A DNA stretch of 64,000 nt from Candidatus Nitrosocosmicus agrestis (GCF_008389435.1 NZ_VUYS01000008.1:8774-72773), one strand, 5' to 3'. Shown: positions 37,400 through 47,533, counted from the first letter of the stretch. The notes: a model not told the origin generated them from the sequence alone. Numbers and translations: made by a program.

Positions 37400-40183
37400 C
37401 TATTTTTTTTCTTTATGATTTTCGTCCTTGTCTATCATTAATGGTTTTTTTGACCAATCTCCTATCCACTCCTTTATTGAATTAGCACATACTTCTGCCT
37501 GCCTTCTAACAAATCCGTCTATATCTGATTTGGCAATTTCCATCAAGGCCTCTAAAGTACCAAGAGTGGGAGCATCTGGTAAATCCAAAAACTTCGCGTT
37601 ATCATCAGATAAGGCTTTGCAAGCATTTATCTTGATTCTTCTTCTATCACTTCTTAAAAGTTCTTTGAGTTTATCCAGTACTTTGATTTGAACCTGCTGC
37701 ACATTCACGCTATTTTGATGCGTCTTGCTTCTCAAGAATTTTCCTAAACAGGTAATAGCTTTAGAAATAACAAAATAATCTTTAGATTCTTTTGTGCTTT
37801 CTAATAGAATCTTGATACATTTTAAATAAATTTCCTCATCTTTTTCTTCATTGAATTCTCTTATGCCTTCCAAAGCCCCGGTGGCAAAAACGCTTTGGAA
37901 TGTATTTGAGGTCTCTACTATATCCATTAGTTGGGATATTATTTTCTTTTTTGTTTTGATAGGTACATGTGATGATTTAGCACTTTTTCCTATTGCTGTT
38001 GCGGCAGCCGACATTACAAAAATATTTTCACCTGTATCAGACACCAATAGTTCTTCTAGTAAATTGATTGATTCTGGTCTCTCAAAGTTGCCTATATTTT
38101 TGACAATTGCTCTTTTCACTTCCGGACGTAACCTTTGATACACCGATGTGTCTCTAAAAATTGATAACAGTGCCTGATATGCCATATTCGATTTATCAAA
38201 GTCATTTTTGTCGTAAAAAGATCCTAAAGTATTTGCAGCCTCGACACTCACTCCATAAAACGAGTCGTTGTATAACGTTTCTTTCAAAGCAAAAACGGTT
38301 TCTTCAGAGTATAAATCTCTCAAGAGTCTTGTTGCGTCTATCCTTTCTATTACTGTCTCACCATTTTTCACTTGAGAAGAAACTAGATCTTTAATTTTAA
38401 AATCGGTAGATTCATTTAAAACCTTGACACTTTTGATTTTCTTTAAGATTTTAAAACTGGGGTCTATAGAAATTGAACTGAATGTTGCTTCGGCCGGAAA
38501 TTCAATTTTGGCTTCTGTATCAGTGCCATCCACTTCTATTATGTGCTGTTTCTGATTATTGCTTCCTTTTTCATCAGTATACCTGATTAAAAACTCTAAA
38601 GGAAATTTATAATGCAGTCTGTTATTCTCGTTTTCTATCCTGTCAGTTTTTTGGATAACCTTTATTTTTAGAGTCTTTACTTTAGATTCACTATTTTTAT
38701 AATGATCCTCTAATTCCAATCCATATTCTACTGCTATTTCAGGATGACCAGATTTGAATACCCATTGATCGAAAAAAGAATGCAATTCAGCTCCAGCGAC
38801 TTGTTCAAACACTTTCAATAAATCAAGTGTTTCAGCAGATCCCTGTTGATAGGTTTGTAAGTATTTTTTAACACTTTCTCTGAAATCTGTTTCGCCCAAC
38901 TGCCTTCTAATCATGTGAACAATAATACTTGCCTTTTCATAGGAATGAGCATCAAAAAGGTCATCAGGATGTTTGTACAAATTTGTTACTATTGGTCTAA
39001 TGTATTCATCTTCTGCCTCTTCAAAATAGATATCGGCATATTTGATGAGGTTAAAGTGAAATTCATCTTTTCCTCTTGATTTCTCCCAATATAGCAGTTC
39101 ACAGTATGTAGCAAACCCTTCATTTAGCCAGATATGAGGCCAGTCTTTACAGGTAACCAGATTACCGAACCATTGATGTGCTAATTCGTGTATTATCAGT
39201 AATATGTCATTATGATAGTCTACAACTAAGCTATCATCATGAAAAACATTCCTTGTGATAGTAGTACAGCTTGTATTTTCCATTCCTCCAAATTCAAAGT
39301 TATCCACCGCAGTCTGAGCATATTTCTGGAAAGGATATGGAATTTCAAAGTAGTCTTCCAAAAATGAAATCATGCTAGGAGTTTCGACAAAAGTAAGCAT
39401 TGGATCAAAATTTTTCTTAGTGTCTAAAGGCCAACAATAAGAAAGAGGCACTTTGTTATATTTAGACTCCATCACAGTAAATTTGCCAATTACAACTGAA
39501 ACTAAATAAGCTGCCAGTGGGATTTTTTGAGAGTATTTCCATATTATTTTACCGTTTTCCTCTTTTTTTGATTCCAGTAAACCATTTGCAATTGCCAGAT
39601 ATTCGTTTGATGTTGTTATTTCCATTTCTAACGTAAACTTCATTTGAGGTGAATCCACGCAAGGAAACCAATAGCGTGCCTCTGTAGCCTCACCTTGCGT
39701 CCATGCTTGATATACCGCATTAAGCTCGTCAATATTGTTCTTGGATATGAAATGAAATCCATTTCTGGGGGTGACTATTTTCTCCTCCTCCAAAGTCTTG
39801 ACATATCCTGCCGAATATATGATTGAAAGATCGATTAACTCTCCTTCTTTTATAAAGTCAGAAAAATCTATAACCAGTTTGCCTATTGATTGTTCTGCAA
39901 ATCTTGAGATTCTATGGGTGGATGATTCAACCTTAATTATTTTTAATTCATAAATGTCTAAAACAATACTCGATATCCTTCGCAATGATATCATTTTGAT
40001 GTTCTGTAAGCAATCGCGGAGTAACATATTGGAAAAGTCCGGATTAATTTTTAGTGTCATATGCTCAATTTTGAATGAATATATGTTTGAATAATGAAAT
40101 TTACTTCCTGGTAGATTGAATTGTTTTATTGATCCAGACTTTGGTAGATCATCACTATTTTGTTTAACATAACTATATTTCAT
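37400..40183 (-). CDS. M1-family zinc aminopeptidase with C-terminal HEAT repeats
   Basis: This is a 927-residue protein. It has the exopeptidase motif G-G-M-E-N and the zinc site H-E-L-A-H-Q-W-F-G-N followed after 18 residues by N-E-G-F-A-T-Y (residues about 329-352). The N-terminal domain binds substrate (M-T-L-K-I-N-P-D). Residues about 600-910 are helical repeats of the HEAT type (S-V-E-A-A-N-T-L-G-S-F and similar), as in the longer puromycin-sensitive/tricorn-factor branch. It removes N-terminal residues from peptides, probably downstream of the proteasome. It starts at ATG 40183. Confidence 0.93.
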   Translation of the reverse strand: MKYSYVKQNSDDLPKSGSIKQFNLPGSKFHYSNIYSFKIEHMTLKINPDFSNMLLRDCLQNIKMISLRRISSIVLDIYELKIIKVESSTHRISRFAEQSIGKLVIDFSDFIKEGELIDLSIIYSAGYVKTLEEEKIVTPRNGFHFISKNNIDELNAVYQAWTQGEATEARYWFPCVDSPQMKFTLEMEITTSNEYLAIANGLLESKKEENGKIIWKYSQKIPLAAYLVSVVIGKFTVMESKYNKVPLSYCWPLDTKKNFDPMLTFVETPSMISFLEDYFEIPYPFQKYAQTAVDNFEFGGMENTSCTTITRNVFHDDSLVVDYHNDILLIIHELAHQWFGNLVTCKDWPHIWLNEGFATYCELLYWEKSRGKDEFHFNLIKYADIYFEEAEDEYIRPIVTNLYKHPDDLFDAHSYEKASIIVHMIRRQLGETDFRESVKKYLQTYQQGSAETLDLLKVFEQVAGAELHSFFDQWVFKSGHPEIAVEYGLELEDHYKNSESKVKTLKIKVIQKTDRIENENNRLHYKFPLEFLIRYTDEKGSNNQKQHIIEVDGTDTEAKIEFPAEATFSSISIDPSFKILKKIKSVKVLNESTDFKIKDLVSSQVKNGETVIERIDATRLLRDLYSEETVFALKETLYNDSFYGVSVEAANTLGSFYDKNDFDKSNMAYQALLSIFRDTSVYQRLRPEVKRAIVKNIGNFERPESINLLEELLVSDTGENIFVMSAAATAIGKSAKSSHVPIKTKKKIISQLMDIVETSNTFQSVFATGALEGIREFNEEKDEEIYLKCIKILLESTKESKDYFVISKAITCLGKFLRSKTHQNSVNVQQVQIKVLDKLKELLRSDRRRIKINACKALSDDNAKFLDLPDAPTLGTLEALMEIAKSDIDGFVRRQAEVCANSIKEWIGDWSKKPLMIDKDENHKEKK

Positions 40184-40755
40184 TTTTTTAAATGTCTAAA
40201 TTCTCTGTCATCTCTAATCCAAGATAAGTCTATTGAAATGCACGGTCAAATTATGCCACATTTTTAGATTAAGATAGCGGTGCCGAAATAGATTGTTGAA
40301 TTGAAAACCGTTTTCTCTCTGTCGTTATAGATTCAATTTACAAGGCACAGAAAATGATGAGATCTCTGAAAATTTATTTGTATCTTCGCGGCATGACTAA
40401 AGCAAGATATGTAGAACTAAATAAATTATTACAAAAAAATATTTCAAAAAAAGTGTGTTTTCCTGGGTCTCCAAGTAAACAGAAACTAATCATATCTATA
40501 AATATGATTAAAATTTTAACCTCTAGAGAAATTTAGACCTTGGTATCCTCATTTGCTTTTTCAGAAATTAATTGATAGAAGGTTTCTTGGAAAGATTAAC
40601 CTGTGAGATGAGTTGTTAACCCTTCTTCAATAATATTTTTATTATTATTTTGATAGATTTTTTTATTCTAGGAATCTAATAAACAGGCAGGCACAAAGGT
40701 GTAAATTAATCTAGTAAATGACTAAAAAAAGAAACAGGGAAGGCAATAATTAAGT
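40184..40755. other. Intergenic, no convincing gene
   Basis: 572 bp. A 60-codon plus frame (40354-40536) is basic and unconvincing. Long A and T runs are otherwise all that is visible. Confidence 0.5.
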
Positions 40756-41598
40756 CTAGTTACTTTCACCCATACTCTTATTTTCATTACCCGTGAATTG
40801 ATTTCTGAATTCGGAACCTATTCTTTTCGCTACAACCCTGTGGCTATCTAAATACTGTTGCAAAAACTCTATTGAAGTCTTGGCGGCTAGATGCATTTGG
40901 TCGCTTGCTTCTTTTTTCTTCATGTCTTCTTCAGAGTTACCATAGGGTCGCCAAAAATTAACTTGGTTCCAAAAATTCATAAAAATCATCTCTATTTTAA
41001 GTATATTTGATACCCCAAGTTGGACTCTTCTAGTGGGATCGTATAAAAAGTAAATACCGCATGTTAATACACCTACAATTCCAAATATTATTGCAGATGT
41101 AACTGAAACTGAACTACCAAACAGTCCAATTCCACTTAGAAAAGCAAAAGCAAAAAATACTATTCCAGTGACAAAAATTCCGTAGCCGATATAGGTAATT
41201 TTTTTTAAAACCTTTCTAGAGTCTTCAATACTTTGTTTAAAAATTGAAAAAACATAATCGTTAATCCTCTCTGGGGATTCACCTTCTTTGTTGATCTGTT
41301 CTGATTTATTTTTCACCCTATTTTGTACTTGACTCTTTTTATCTGAGTCATTTTCACTAATTGAAATTTGAGGGCCATTTTCTTTCTTAGGTTCTACTGT
41401 TTCAATTTTCTTTTCTGAACCCTTCTCAATTTTGTATTTTTCAAAGTCTCTAAGAAGGTGTTCTGCTTTGATCCTTTCTCTAACGTCAGCAATATCTAAT
41501 TCATCGGCTTGATTGTCAAAATCGCCCAACCACTTCCTCCTAAAATTATCGTCAAAAATTGCCCGCCCAAGTGCCTTTTCCAGATTCTCACTAGCCAC
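40756..41598 (-). CDS. Two-TM protein with NHLP/Os1348-like N-terminal helix
   Basis: This is a 280-residue protein starting at GTG 41598 (minus). The first 40 residues (L-E-K-A-L-G-R-A-I-F-D-D-N-F-R-R-K-W-L-G-D-F) match the A-x-x-D-x-x-F-R-x-x-L pattern seen in Os1348/NHLP-type short helical domains. A charged linker follows to about 115. Two membrane helices come next (about 137-158 and 163-184) with a short loop. The C-terminal 90 residues are soluble and helical. The N terminus could dock a partner; no function is assigned. Confidence 0.7.
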   Translation of the reverse strand: MASENLEKALGRAIFDDNFRRKWLGDFDNQADELDIADVRERIKAEHLLRDFEKYKIEKGSEKKIETVEPKKENGPQISISENDSDKKSQVQNRVKNKSEQINKEGESPERINDYVFSIFKQSIEDSRKVLKKITYIGYGIFVTGIVFFAFAFLSGIGLFGSSVSVTSAIIFGIVGVLTCGIYFLYDPTRRVQLGVSNILKIEMIFMNFWNQVNFWRPYGNSEEDMKKKEASDQMHLAAKTSIEFLQQYLDSHRVVAKRIGSEFRNQFTGNENKSMGESN

Positions 41599-42251
41599 TC
41601 CAAATTCTCCTTTCTGTAGAAAGTGAATCTATCTTTATAACTCTAATGAAATGTTTTAGACATCAATTACTGCTGACTTTGATAATTGTAAATGCAATCT
41701 GCAGTAATTGGGTCGGGTAGAAGATTTGTTATTAGTGATTGACAATAAAATATTGTAGTTTTAATGTCAAATTTTAGAATGAAATACATACAGTCAATCA
41801 AGACTGATATCCAAATTCACCTGTTATATCATATCAATTATTGGCATGCTGAATAATTAATTACCCCATAATTTAGTCGTAATTTTTTTAGGTTCACTAT
41901 CGCCCAACTCTATTGGTTTTGATTCCTGTAATGATCAAAATTTTTTTTGTATAGTATAAGACATTCCAATTAACTTCTAACGTCAATAATAATAAAATAA
42001 TAATAATAATAATAATGGTGTTTATTTTTACCATGTTTTAGAGCTGTACAGGACTGTATAGACTTAACCTTGATAACTAAACTTTAAAACACCTTTCTAT
42101 TTTTATTTTAATATATTATCCTCCACACTCCAGGAATTTTCCCTCAAGAACCGGCTATGATTTATGAACCATAATTTTAGAGAGGTGATATTGAAATATT
42201 TGTCACAAAATAGAAAGGGGACAGTATCTAAACAGAATATTTGATATTTCT
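41599..42251. other. Intergenic with AAT microsatellite
   Basis: 653 bp. A run of AAT/TAA triplets lies at about 41985-42016. No ORF or RNA fold was recognised. Confidence 0.55.
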
Positions 42252-43949
42252 CTATACAAATAAACCTGTAAGATACATGATGAGCATACCCGCAATGAAT
42301 CCAATGACAATTGAGATGCCAGATTTTGGTTCCTCTGGTTCTACCACGGGCGTTGATTTGACTATTTGCCTGTTATTATCTGATTTGTTATAATTAACAG
42401 TTACAGTTTGCTCACTTTCATTTTGCCTAAAGGACTTTAACATCCACATTACCAATGAATAAACTACCTGAAATATTGCTCCTGCTCCGATAGACAAGAA
42501 AATAACTGATGCCATTGGAGAATATACAAACCCTCCAATCCAAGTTCCAAGTACAGTGGGAACACCAGCTATCAGTCCCATTATTAGTAGTCTCTTTATC
42601 ATTAATCTTCCTGTTTTAGCCAACGGTGCTACAATTGCCAAACCTTCTGTTGTGTTATGAATAGTAAAACCAATTATTAGAAAAGTACTCAAAGCAATCT
42701 CACCCAATAATACCGCAGCTCCGATAGCAAGCCCTTCACCAAAATTGTGGAACCCAATCCCTATTGCTACCATTAAAGAAATGGCCAAAGGTTTGATAAT
42801 TTCTTTATTTTTGATTTGCTGGAGTGACTGAGAAGAATCACTCGTATTGTTATTTATTTCAGTTCTTTTAATTGTGTGCTTTTGTTTATCAGTAGATTTA
42901 TCTAAATTGGCTATTGACTGCTGGGATGGTGGTAGATATGATTTCCCTTGAATTTTTTTTGAAGCCTTTTCTGAGTCAGGTATATTCACAGATATTAGGG
43001 AACTTTTGTACTCGGCCCTTTTAACAAAATATTCAGACATAAAGTATAATCCTAAGAATGTGGAAATTACAATGACCGGTACCAATATTTGACCATTGAA
43101 TACTTTAGCTAAATTACCTGCTGCTATTTCATTGCTTTCTAAAATGGCGTCAATTCCTAGAAATACCAGCAGACCTGCGGTCAGGCTAAGGAAAAAGTTA
43201 TACTGGTTCTTTGTGATTTTTCTCATAAAAGGATACCAAGCCAACCCAATGAGAATTGGTACCACTCCTACAAATATTCCCAAAATTGCAAATATGATTA
43301 TTTGGTTTGAATTGGGGACAGGTGCTGGAGCCGCCGCTTCAACCGTATTACTAAACCTTGTTCCATCCGATGTGGTAATCCCTACTTCATATGGTTCTGC
43401 AGTATTCCACAGGAAAGGAATTATAACTTTGGCTTCGCCAAGTCGAGGAATGACCTGTGATGGTTCAATCGCTGCAGATTGAATTCTGTCATTAACATCG
43501 GCCTGAGAGATTGTAACTTCTTCTGGGCCGGTGTTTCGGATAAAGGCTACAATTTGGTTTTCATGAAATTCTATCTTCTCGATAGTGACCTCGGGGAGCG
43601 GTGTACCGCTTGTAATTAAATTCTGGCCGTATGGACTGGTAAGAAAATATATCATCCCCGATAAAACTAGTAATGGTATCACTGCCAAACCAATGGAAAA
43701 CAATTTGCTTCTTTTTTTACTGCCCGCTTTTTTGTTCATCATTTTAGTTCCAGGTTTGGTTTCGGATTCATTGTTGGATTCAGTCTGACTAAAATCATCT
43801 TTGTAATCATCATTCCCATCGTTTTCTGACATGGTTATTTTTTTTGAAATTGGTATCTTGTTATTAACAAACTCCAGTTTGTCGTTGGGAGGAATATTAC
43901 TATTATTAGTCATCTCTGACTTTTTCTCTTCTTTATTATTCTCTTTCAT
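42252..43949 (-). CDS. ZIP-family metal transporter with extracytoplasmic N-terminal domain
   Basis: This is a 565-residue protein. Residues 1-75 are a charged cytoplasmic tail, and a TM helix lies at about 82-105. Residues about 112-200 form an Ig/CARDB-like beta domain (I-A-F-I-R-N-T-G-P-E-E-V-T). The ZIP core follows from about 215, with the metal-site helices H-N-F-G-E-G-L-A-I-G-A-A and H-N-T-T-E-G-L-A-I-V-A-P. A Ser/Lys loop (about 335-375) separates TM3 and TM4, as usual for ZIPs. It is probably a transporter of divalent metal (zinc, iron or copper). It lies 40 bp after the multicopper oxidase on the same strand, so the two are likely co-transcribed. Confidence 0.88.
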   Translation of the reverse strand: MKENNKEEKKSEMTNNSNIPPNDKLEFVNNKIPISKKITMSENDGNDDYKDDFSQTESNNESETKPGTKMMNKKAGSKKRSKLFSIGLAVIPLLVLSGMIYFLTSPYGQNLITSGTPLPEVTIEKIEFHENQIVAFIRNTGPEEVTISQADVNDRIQSAAIEPSQVIPRLGEAKVIIPFLWNTAEPYEVGITTSDGTRFSNTVEAAAPAPVPNSNQIIIFAILGIFVGVVPILIGLAWYPFMRKITKNQYNFFLSLTAGLLVFLGIDAILESNEIAAGNLAKVFNGQILVPVIVISTFLGLYFMSEYFVKRAEYKSSLISVNIPDSEKASKKIQGKSYLPPSQQSIANLDKSTDKQKHTIKRTEINNNTSDSSQSLQQIKNKEIIKPLAISLMVAIGIGFHNFGEGLAIGAAVLLGEIALSTFLIIGFTIHNTTEGLAIVAPLAKTGRLMIKRLLIMGLIAGVPTVLGTWIGGFVYSPMASVIFLSIGAGAIFQVVYSLVMWMLKSFRQNESEQTVTVNYNKSDNNRQIVKSTPVVEPEEPKSGISIVIGFIAGMLIMYLTGLFV

Positions 43950-43989
43950 TTTCTCTTTCCTTATCCTACTTGTTGGTTTTTTTATTGCA

Positions 43990-45378
43990 CTATTTTTGCC
44001 CTGTTTCTACAACTTGTCTTGGAGTACTATCTAGATTTTTAGAACCATTACTAAGAGATTGCAAAGTAGATAAACTACTTTGGTTTTCAAATGCGTTTTC
44101 TCCAACGGCAGTATTTGACCTTATTTCATATGCAGAAGAATTTGTGATTACATAGTCGTTAACATGGGAGTTATTTTCATGGTTTATTTGAATTTGATTA
44201 TTATTGCCTTGGAAAAGTGTAGCATTGTTTCTAATATTGCTACTGGATGATGTGTTATCAAATTTTATGGTTGGATTGGCGTCCATTTGTTTAATATCCT
44301 TGTTGTCCAATACATCCGAAACGTGGAAAATACCCATCCAGCCCTTTTCTGAAAATTCTGTCTTATGGGCATGGAACATGTAATTTCCAGGGAATTTATA
44401 TTTGAATTCTAATATACCTCTTTCTCCCTGGCTCATAGTTACCATGTCATTAAGCTCAACAGGTATCTTGCTTGTTCCTGCTGGGAAGTAATTAAACATG
44501 TTTGCATGTAAATGAAAGTTATTAATTGGGTCAAATTCCAGCATGTTCACCAAATAAATTCTAACAAGTTCGTTCTTTTGAACTTGTATCGGGTTGTGCA
44601 TGTAATAATAGGGTATTCCGTTAACTGTGTAAAAGTTATTTTCTGCATCAAAATCCGTATCATAACCATTCATTACCATTACCATCTCATCCGCTGGAGG
44701 TCTTGGGACCTTTGGGTCTATTATCATCACTCCGTATAATCCATGGGCAATGTGTTCTTCCAATGGAGTCATATGACAGTGGTATGGATAGACACCATAA
44801 GGCTCAGCAGTAAACTCGTAGGTAAATTTGCCCTTGGGACCTATCATGTCAAATACTCCGTCCATTTCTGCGGGATGTATGCCGTGTGTGTGCAGGGAAT
44901 GAGGTTTTGAGCCATTATTAATAAAATTGATTTTAATCTTATCACCTTCACTAGCCCTAATCGTGGGTCCAGGAATGGTTCCATTAAACGTCCATACATT
45001 GTAAAAGACACCTGGAGATACTTCTTTTATTTCTGAATCTGACGCAATAATGGTAAACTCTCTCATTGTGGTGCCGTTTGGCAGTACTGTCACATGTCCG
45101 TAATTAAATTCTCGAAGATACTTCATCGGGTCTATAACAGCATTTTTGGAATCACCGGGTATTGTAATCGGATCAAGTACGTCTCCACTTGTACGAAATA
45201 CTGGATAACCTGGTGTATGAGTTCCAATCAAATTGGTTCTGGGATTGGCGTCCTTAGCCTGAGTGTTTATCGCAGCGTTAAAAGGCATTATGTTATACCA
45301 TGACGATACTATTACAACAACAGTAATAATTGAAATAACTACGATAATAGGCCAAATAAGTGACCTTTTAAGTTGCAC
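43990..45378 (-). CDS. Multicopper oxidase, membrane-anchored
   Basis: This is a 462-residue protein starting at GTG 45378 (minus). An N-terminal helix (residues 7-27) anchors or exports it. Copper motifs are T-H-G-I-H (residues about 163-172), Y-P-Y-H-C-H-M-T-P-L-E-E-H, N-N-F-H-L-H-A-N-M-F and N-Y-M-F-H-A-H-K-T-E-F. These cover type 1, 2 and 3 ligands spread over two cupredoxin domains. The C-terminal 90 residues are an Asn/Ser-rich tail. Such oxidases act on metal ions or nitrogen compounds. Pairing with the ZIP gene suggests metal oxidation before uptake (a Fet3/Ftr1-like arrangement), which is inference. Confidence 0.9.
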   Translation of the reverse strand: MQLKRSLIWPIIVVISIITVVVIVSSWYNIMPFNAAINTQAKDANPRTNLIGTHTPGYPVFRTSGDVLDPITIPGDSKNAVIDPMKYLREFNYGHVTVLPNGTTMREFTIIASDSEIKEVSPGVFYNVWTFNGTIPGPTIRASEGDKIKINFINNGSKPHSLHTHGIHPAEMDGVFDMIGPKGKFTYEFTAEPYGVYPYHCHMTPLEEHIAHGLYGVMIIDPKVPRPPADEMVMVMNGYDTDFDAENNFYTVNGIPYYYMHNPIQVQKNELVRIYLVNMLEFDPINNFHLHANMFNYFPAGTSKIPVELNDMVTMSQGERGILEFKYKFPGNYMFHAHKTEFSEKGWMGIFHVSDVLDNKDIKQMDANPTIKFDNTSSSSNIRNNATLFQGNNNQIQINHENNSHVNDYVITNSSAYEIRSNTAVGENAFENQSSLSTLQSLSNGSKNLDSTPRQVVETGQK

Positions 45379-45409
45379 AATCTATATTACTTAACCAAAT
45401 TAATAAATG

Positions 45410-45423
45410 TTAGCCTAGGTTAA
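45410..45423. promoter_or_regulatory. Near-palindrome upstream of the multicopper oxidase
   Basis: TTAGCCTAGGTTAA differs from perfect two-fold symmetry by a single base pair, with a CCTAGG core. It lies 32-45 nt before the GTG start, where a TATA/BRE or operator would sit. Confidence 0.4.
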
Positions 45424-45592
45424 ATTATTGAGAATCGACTATCTTTTTGCATTAATCTCTTTTTGGAAAATTTTTTGGTTTTTTGTATTAATAATTAATA
45501 TGAAAAAAGAAAGGTCTTTTATATTCTGATTTAGGTATACAACAAATTCGCACTAGAATCAGCCTAATTCTCTTTGAATTCTACTCAAAATA

Positions 45593-46537
45593 CTATGGTG
45601 CCTCAATCTCTCTTATACTCAGATCCTTAAAATCAAAAGCGAGATTGTCGGCTCTAAAAGTAGCAATGGGGCCACCATTGGTGATAATGTAATCTTTGCT
45701 CTTGCCACAATTAGCGCTATTAAATTCCTTGTCTGAACCGTTTGCAAACCATCCCCCGGTGTCTACCACTTCATTTACCTTTCTCCACTGATTTGTGTTA
45801 TTATCATCAATGTAAGTTTCCATCTTAACACCTGTATCATTGTTGATGTTGTACATAGCTACTTTAAACCCAATCCACCTGCCTAGCAGTGGATCTTGTG
45901 TGGCTATTGCTGAGCCTTTAGAGTCTGTATATCCTCCGGTATGCCAGATCTCTTTTTTCCATAATGCTTCTCTGTTTAATACCTGTAATCCACCATTTAA
46001 GGCAGTTCCATCACAAGGGTTATTGCTGCTGTGCTCTCCTCCCCTCGCTCTAAAGGTAATCTCTGGAATGACTGAGTTTTCGTTTTCACTTCCCTCGCCT
46101 CCAGCACCAGAGCCCTGATTAGACTGATATATTGATCTTATCTTGATATATCCTGTCATCTCTATGTTCTTCCAAGGCTGCTGACCGTCTGGAGTTACAA
46201 CGTTCATTCTCACTTGGGTATTATTTATCAACCAAGCTTTGTTATCTAACGCGCTTCTGAGGATAGGTACATTTGAACTAATGGAAAAAGAGTCATCTTC
46301 CTTGGGATTTTGCATATTTACAAACCACTCTCTACCATTCTCTTTGGTAGGGTAAATTTCGTTGACACCAAAAATATCTGTGCCTTCAGGTGTCACGACC
46401 TGTTGAGGCTGTGAAGGCGGCGCATTTTGTTGAATTAGTGAAAATTGAAAATAATAATAAACCAAAATAATTGTTATGATAGTCAAACCAATAACAACTG
46501 CCAATTGAGGTTTTGTTATGTTCAACTTAATATGCAA
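45593..46537 (-). CDS. Membrane-anchored protein with LamG/jelly-roll-like domain
   Basis: This is a 314-residue protein. A TM helix at residues 12-32 is followed by a Pro/Gln linker and a beta-rich domain. Notable segments are E-I-T-F-R-A-R-G-G-E-H, N-P-C-D-G-T-A-L-N-G-G-L-Q, W-I-G-F-K-V-A-M-Y-N and V-D-T-G-G-W-F, and two Cys residues may pair. This resembles sugar-binding or polysaccharide-lyase-like folds. The start is TTG 46537, or TTG 46525, which would suit a leaderless mRNA given an A/T-rich box near 46550-46558. It lies 214 bp upstream of the oxidase and on the same strand. Confidence 0.7.
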   Translation of the reverse strand: MHIKLNITKPQLAVVIGLTIITIILVYYYFQFSLIQQNAPPSQPQQVVTPEGTDIFGVNEIYPTKENGREWFVNMQNPKEDDSFSISSNVPILRSALDNKAWLINNTQVRMNVVTPDGQQPWKNIEMTGYIKIRSIYQSNQGSGAGGEGSENENSVIPEITFRARGGEHSSNNPCDGTALNGGLQVLNREALWKKEIWHTGGYTDSKGSAIATQDPLLGRWIGFKVAMYNINNDTGVKMETYIDDNNTNQWRKVNEVVDTGGWFANGSDKEFNSANCGKSKDYIITNGGPIATFRADNLAFDFKDLSIREIEAP

Positions 46538-46562
46538 TTCTTAAATGCCATTTTTAAACCTT

Positions 46563-46586
46563 CATTGAAATGGCGGAATTTCAATG
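46563..46586. promoter_or_regulatory. 9-bp perfect inverted repeat upstream of the anchored protein
   Basis: CATTGAAAT, a 6-nt spacer (GGCGGA), then ATTTCAATG. It lies 26-49 nt upstream of the TTG start of the 45.6-kb gene, directly next to a TATA-like TTTAAAAAT. It could be an operator. Confidence 0.5.
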
Positions 46587-46685
46587 CCTAAAGCAATAGC
46601 ACAAAAATAAATTCACTTTTTTTTCTTTAAAATTTAATTTTTTTGTTATTAATTTGTCATACTTTATCATGTTATAAGCTTAATG

Positions 46686-46721
46686 AAAGTTATAGCTTTT
46701 AGTTAATAAACTCTAAAGTTT
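46686..46721. promoter_or_regulatory. Two near-palindromes two helical turns apart
   Basis: AAAGTTATAGCTTT (46686-46699) and AAACTCTAAAGTTT (46708-46721) are each almost two-fold symmetric, with centres 22 nt apart. A TATA-like TTTATAAAT (46719-46727) touches the second. The position suits autoregulation by the SufR-like gene that starts at 46761. Confidence 0.4.
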
Positions 46722-46760
46722 ATAAATTATATATATATTAAGCATACCTCTTTACATTGC

Positions 46761-47435
46761 TTGTCAAAAACATATCATGATACGTCTGAAAACCAACTAA
46801 GAAAGTCAGATCCCAAAAGGAAAATACTTTACTATCTTAAAATTATGGGTAAAGCTGGGCTAGTAGATATATCAAAGATGCTGAAGATTTCTAGAATGGG
46901 TGCCCATAAACACTTGGCCGAGCTACAGGATAGGGGACTGGTTGAAAGCACGCAAGTCAATAAGGGGGTAGGGCGACCTATCATGGTTTATTCGTTGACC
47001 GATAATTCTAGGACAATTTTTCCCAAAGCCTATGGGGAAATTGCCTCTCACGCTTTGGATTATTTGTCAAAAAAATTAGGCAATGAGGCAGTAGAGGAAG
47101 TCCTCCGGACTAGGCAACGTGAGCTTTTTGACAAGTATTACGATCGTCTCAAGGATCTAAAATTTAATCTTAGAGTAAAAGAACTAGCTAAAATTAGAGA
47201 TGAAGAGGGCTATATGGCCGAATCCAAGCGAGAACGTCTGAATGATTCTTTTGTACTGTTAGAATACAATTGTCCAATTATTCAGATAGCTGAAAAGCAC
47301 TGGGAAGCTTGTACTATCGAAACTGATCTCTTTGAAAAAGTACTTGACGCTAAAATAGAAACCACACACCGTGCAGCAAAGGGTGATTCGGTTTGCCGAT
47401 TTCATATTAGAAAAAATCTGACTGGTTTTTCGTAA
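46761..47435 (+). CDS. SufR-like transcriptional regulator (winged helix plus Cys-rich sensor)
   Basis: This is a 224-residue protein. An N-terminal winged helix (K-R-K-I-L-Y-Y-L-K, then D-I-S-K-M-L-K-I-S-R-M-G-A-H-K-H-L-A-E-L, and a wing G-V-G-R-P-I-M-V-Y) covers residues about 15-75. The C-terminal domain carries E-Y-N-C-P-I, A-C-T-I-E and G-D-S-V-C-R-F-H-I, the three-Cys pattern of SufR-type [4Fe-4S] sensors. Such proteins repress Fe-S assembly or redox genes according to cluster state. The start is TTG 46761. It is divergent from the anchored protein, oxidase and ZIP genes, and possible operators lie between them. Confidence 0.88.
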   Translation: MSKTYHDTSENQLRKSDPKRKILYYLKIMGKAGLVDISKMLKISRMGAHKHLAELQDRGLVESTQVNKGVGRPIMVYSLTDNSRTIFPKAYGEIASHALDYLSKKLGNEAVEEVLRTRQRELFDKYYDRLKDLKFNLRVKELAKIRDEEGYMAESKRERLNDSFVLLEYNCPIIQIAEKHWEACTIETDLFEKVLDAKIETTHRAAKGDSVCRFHIRKNLTGFS

Positions 47436-47533
47436 TTATTGTTGCTATTCACATTATACCATCATATCATTTTATAATTTATATAATTTGTAAACTATTA
47501 TATTTATAAATTATAAATGATATCTATATACTT

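Noticed and set aside
40354-40536. 60-codon plus-strand frame
   Set aside because: The product is short, basic and low in complexity, with no conserved motif. It looks like a chance frame in AT-rich DNA.
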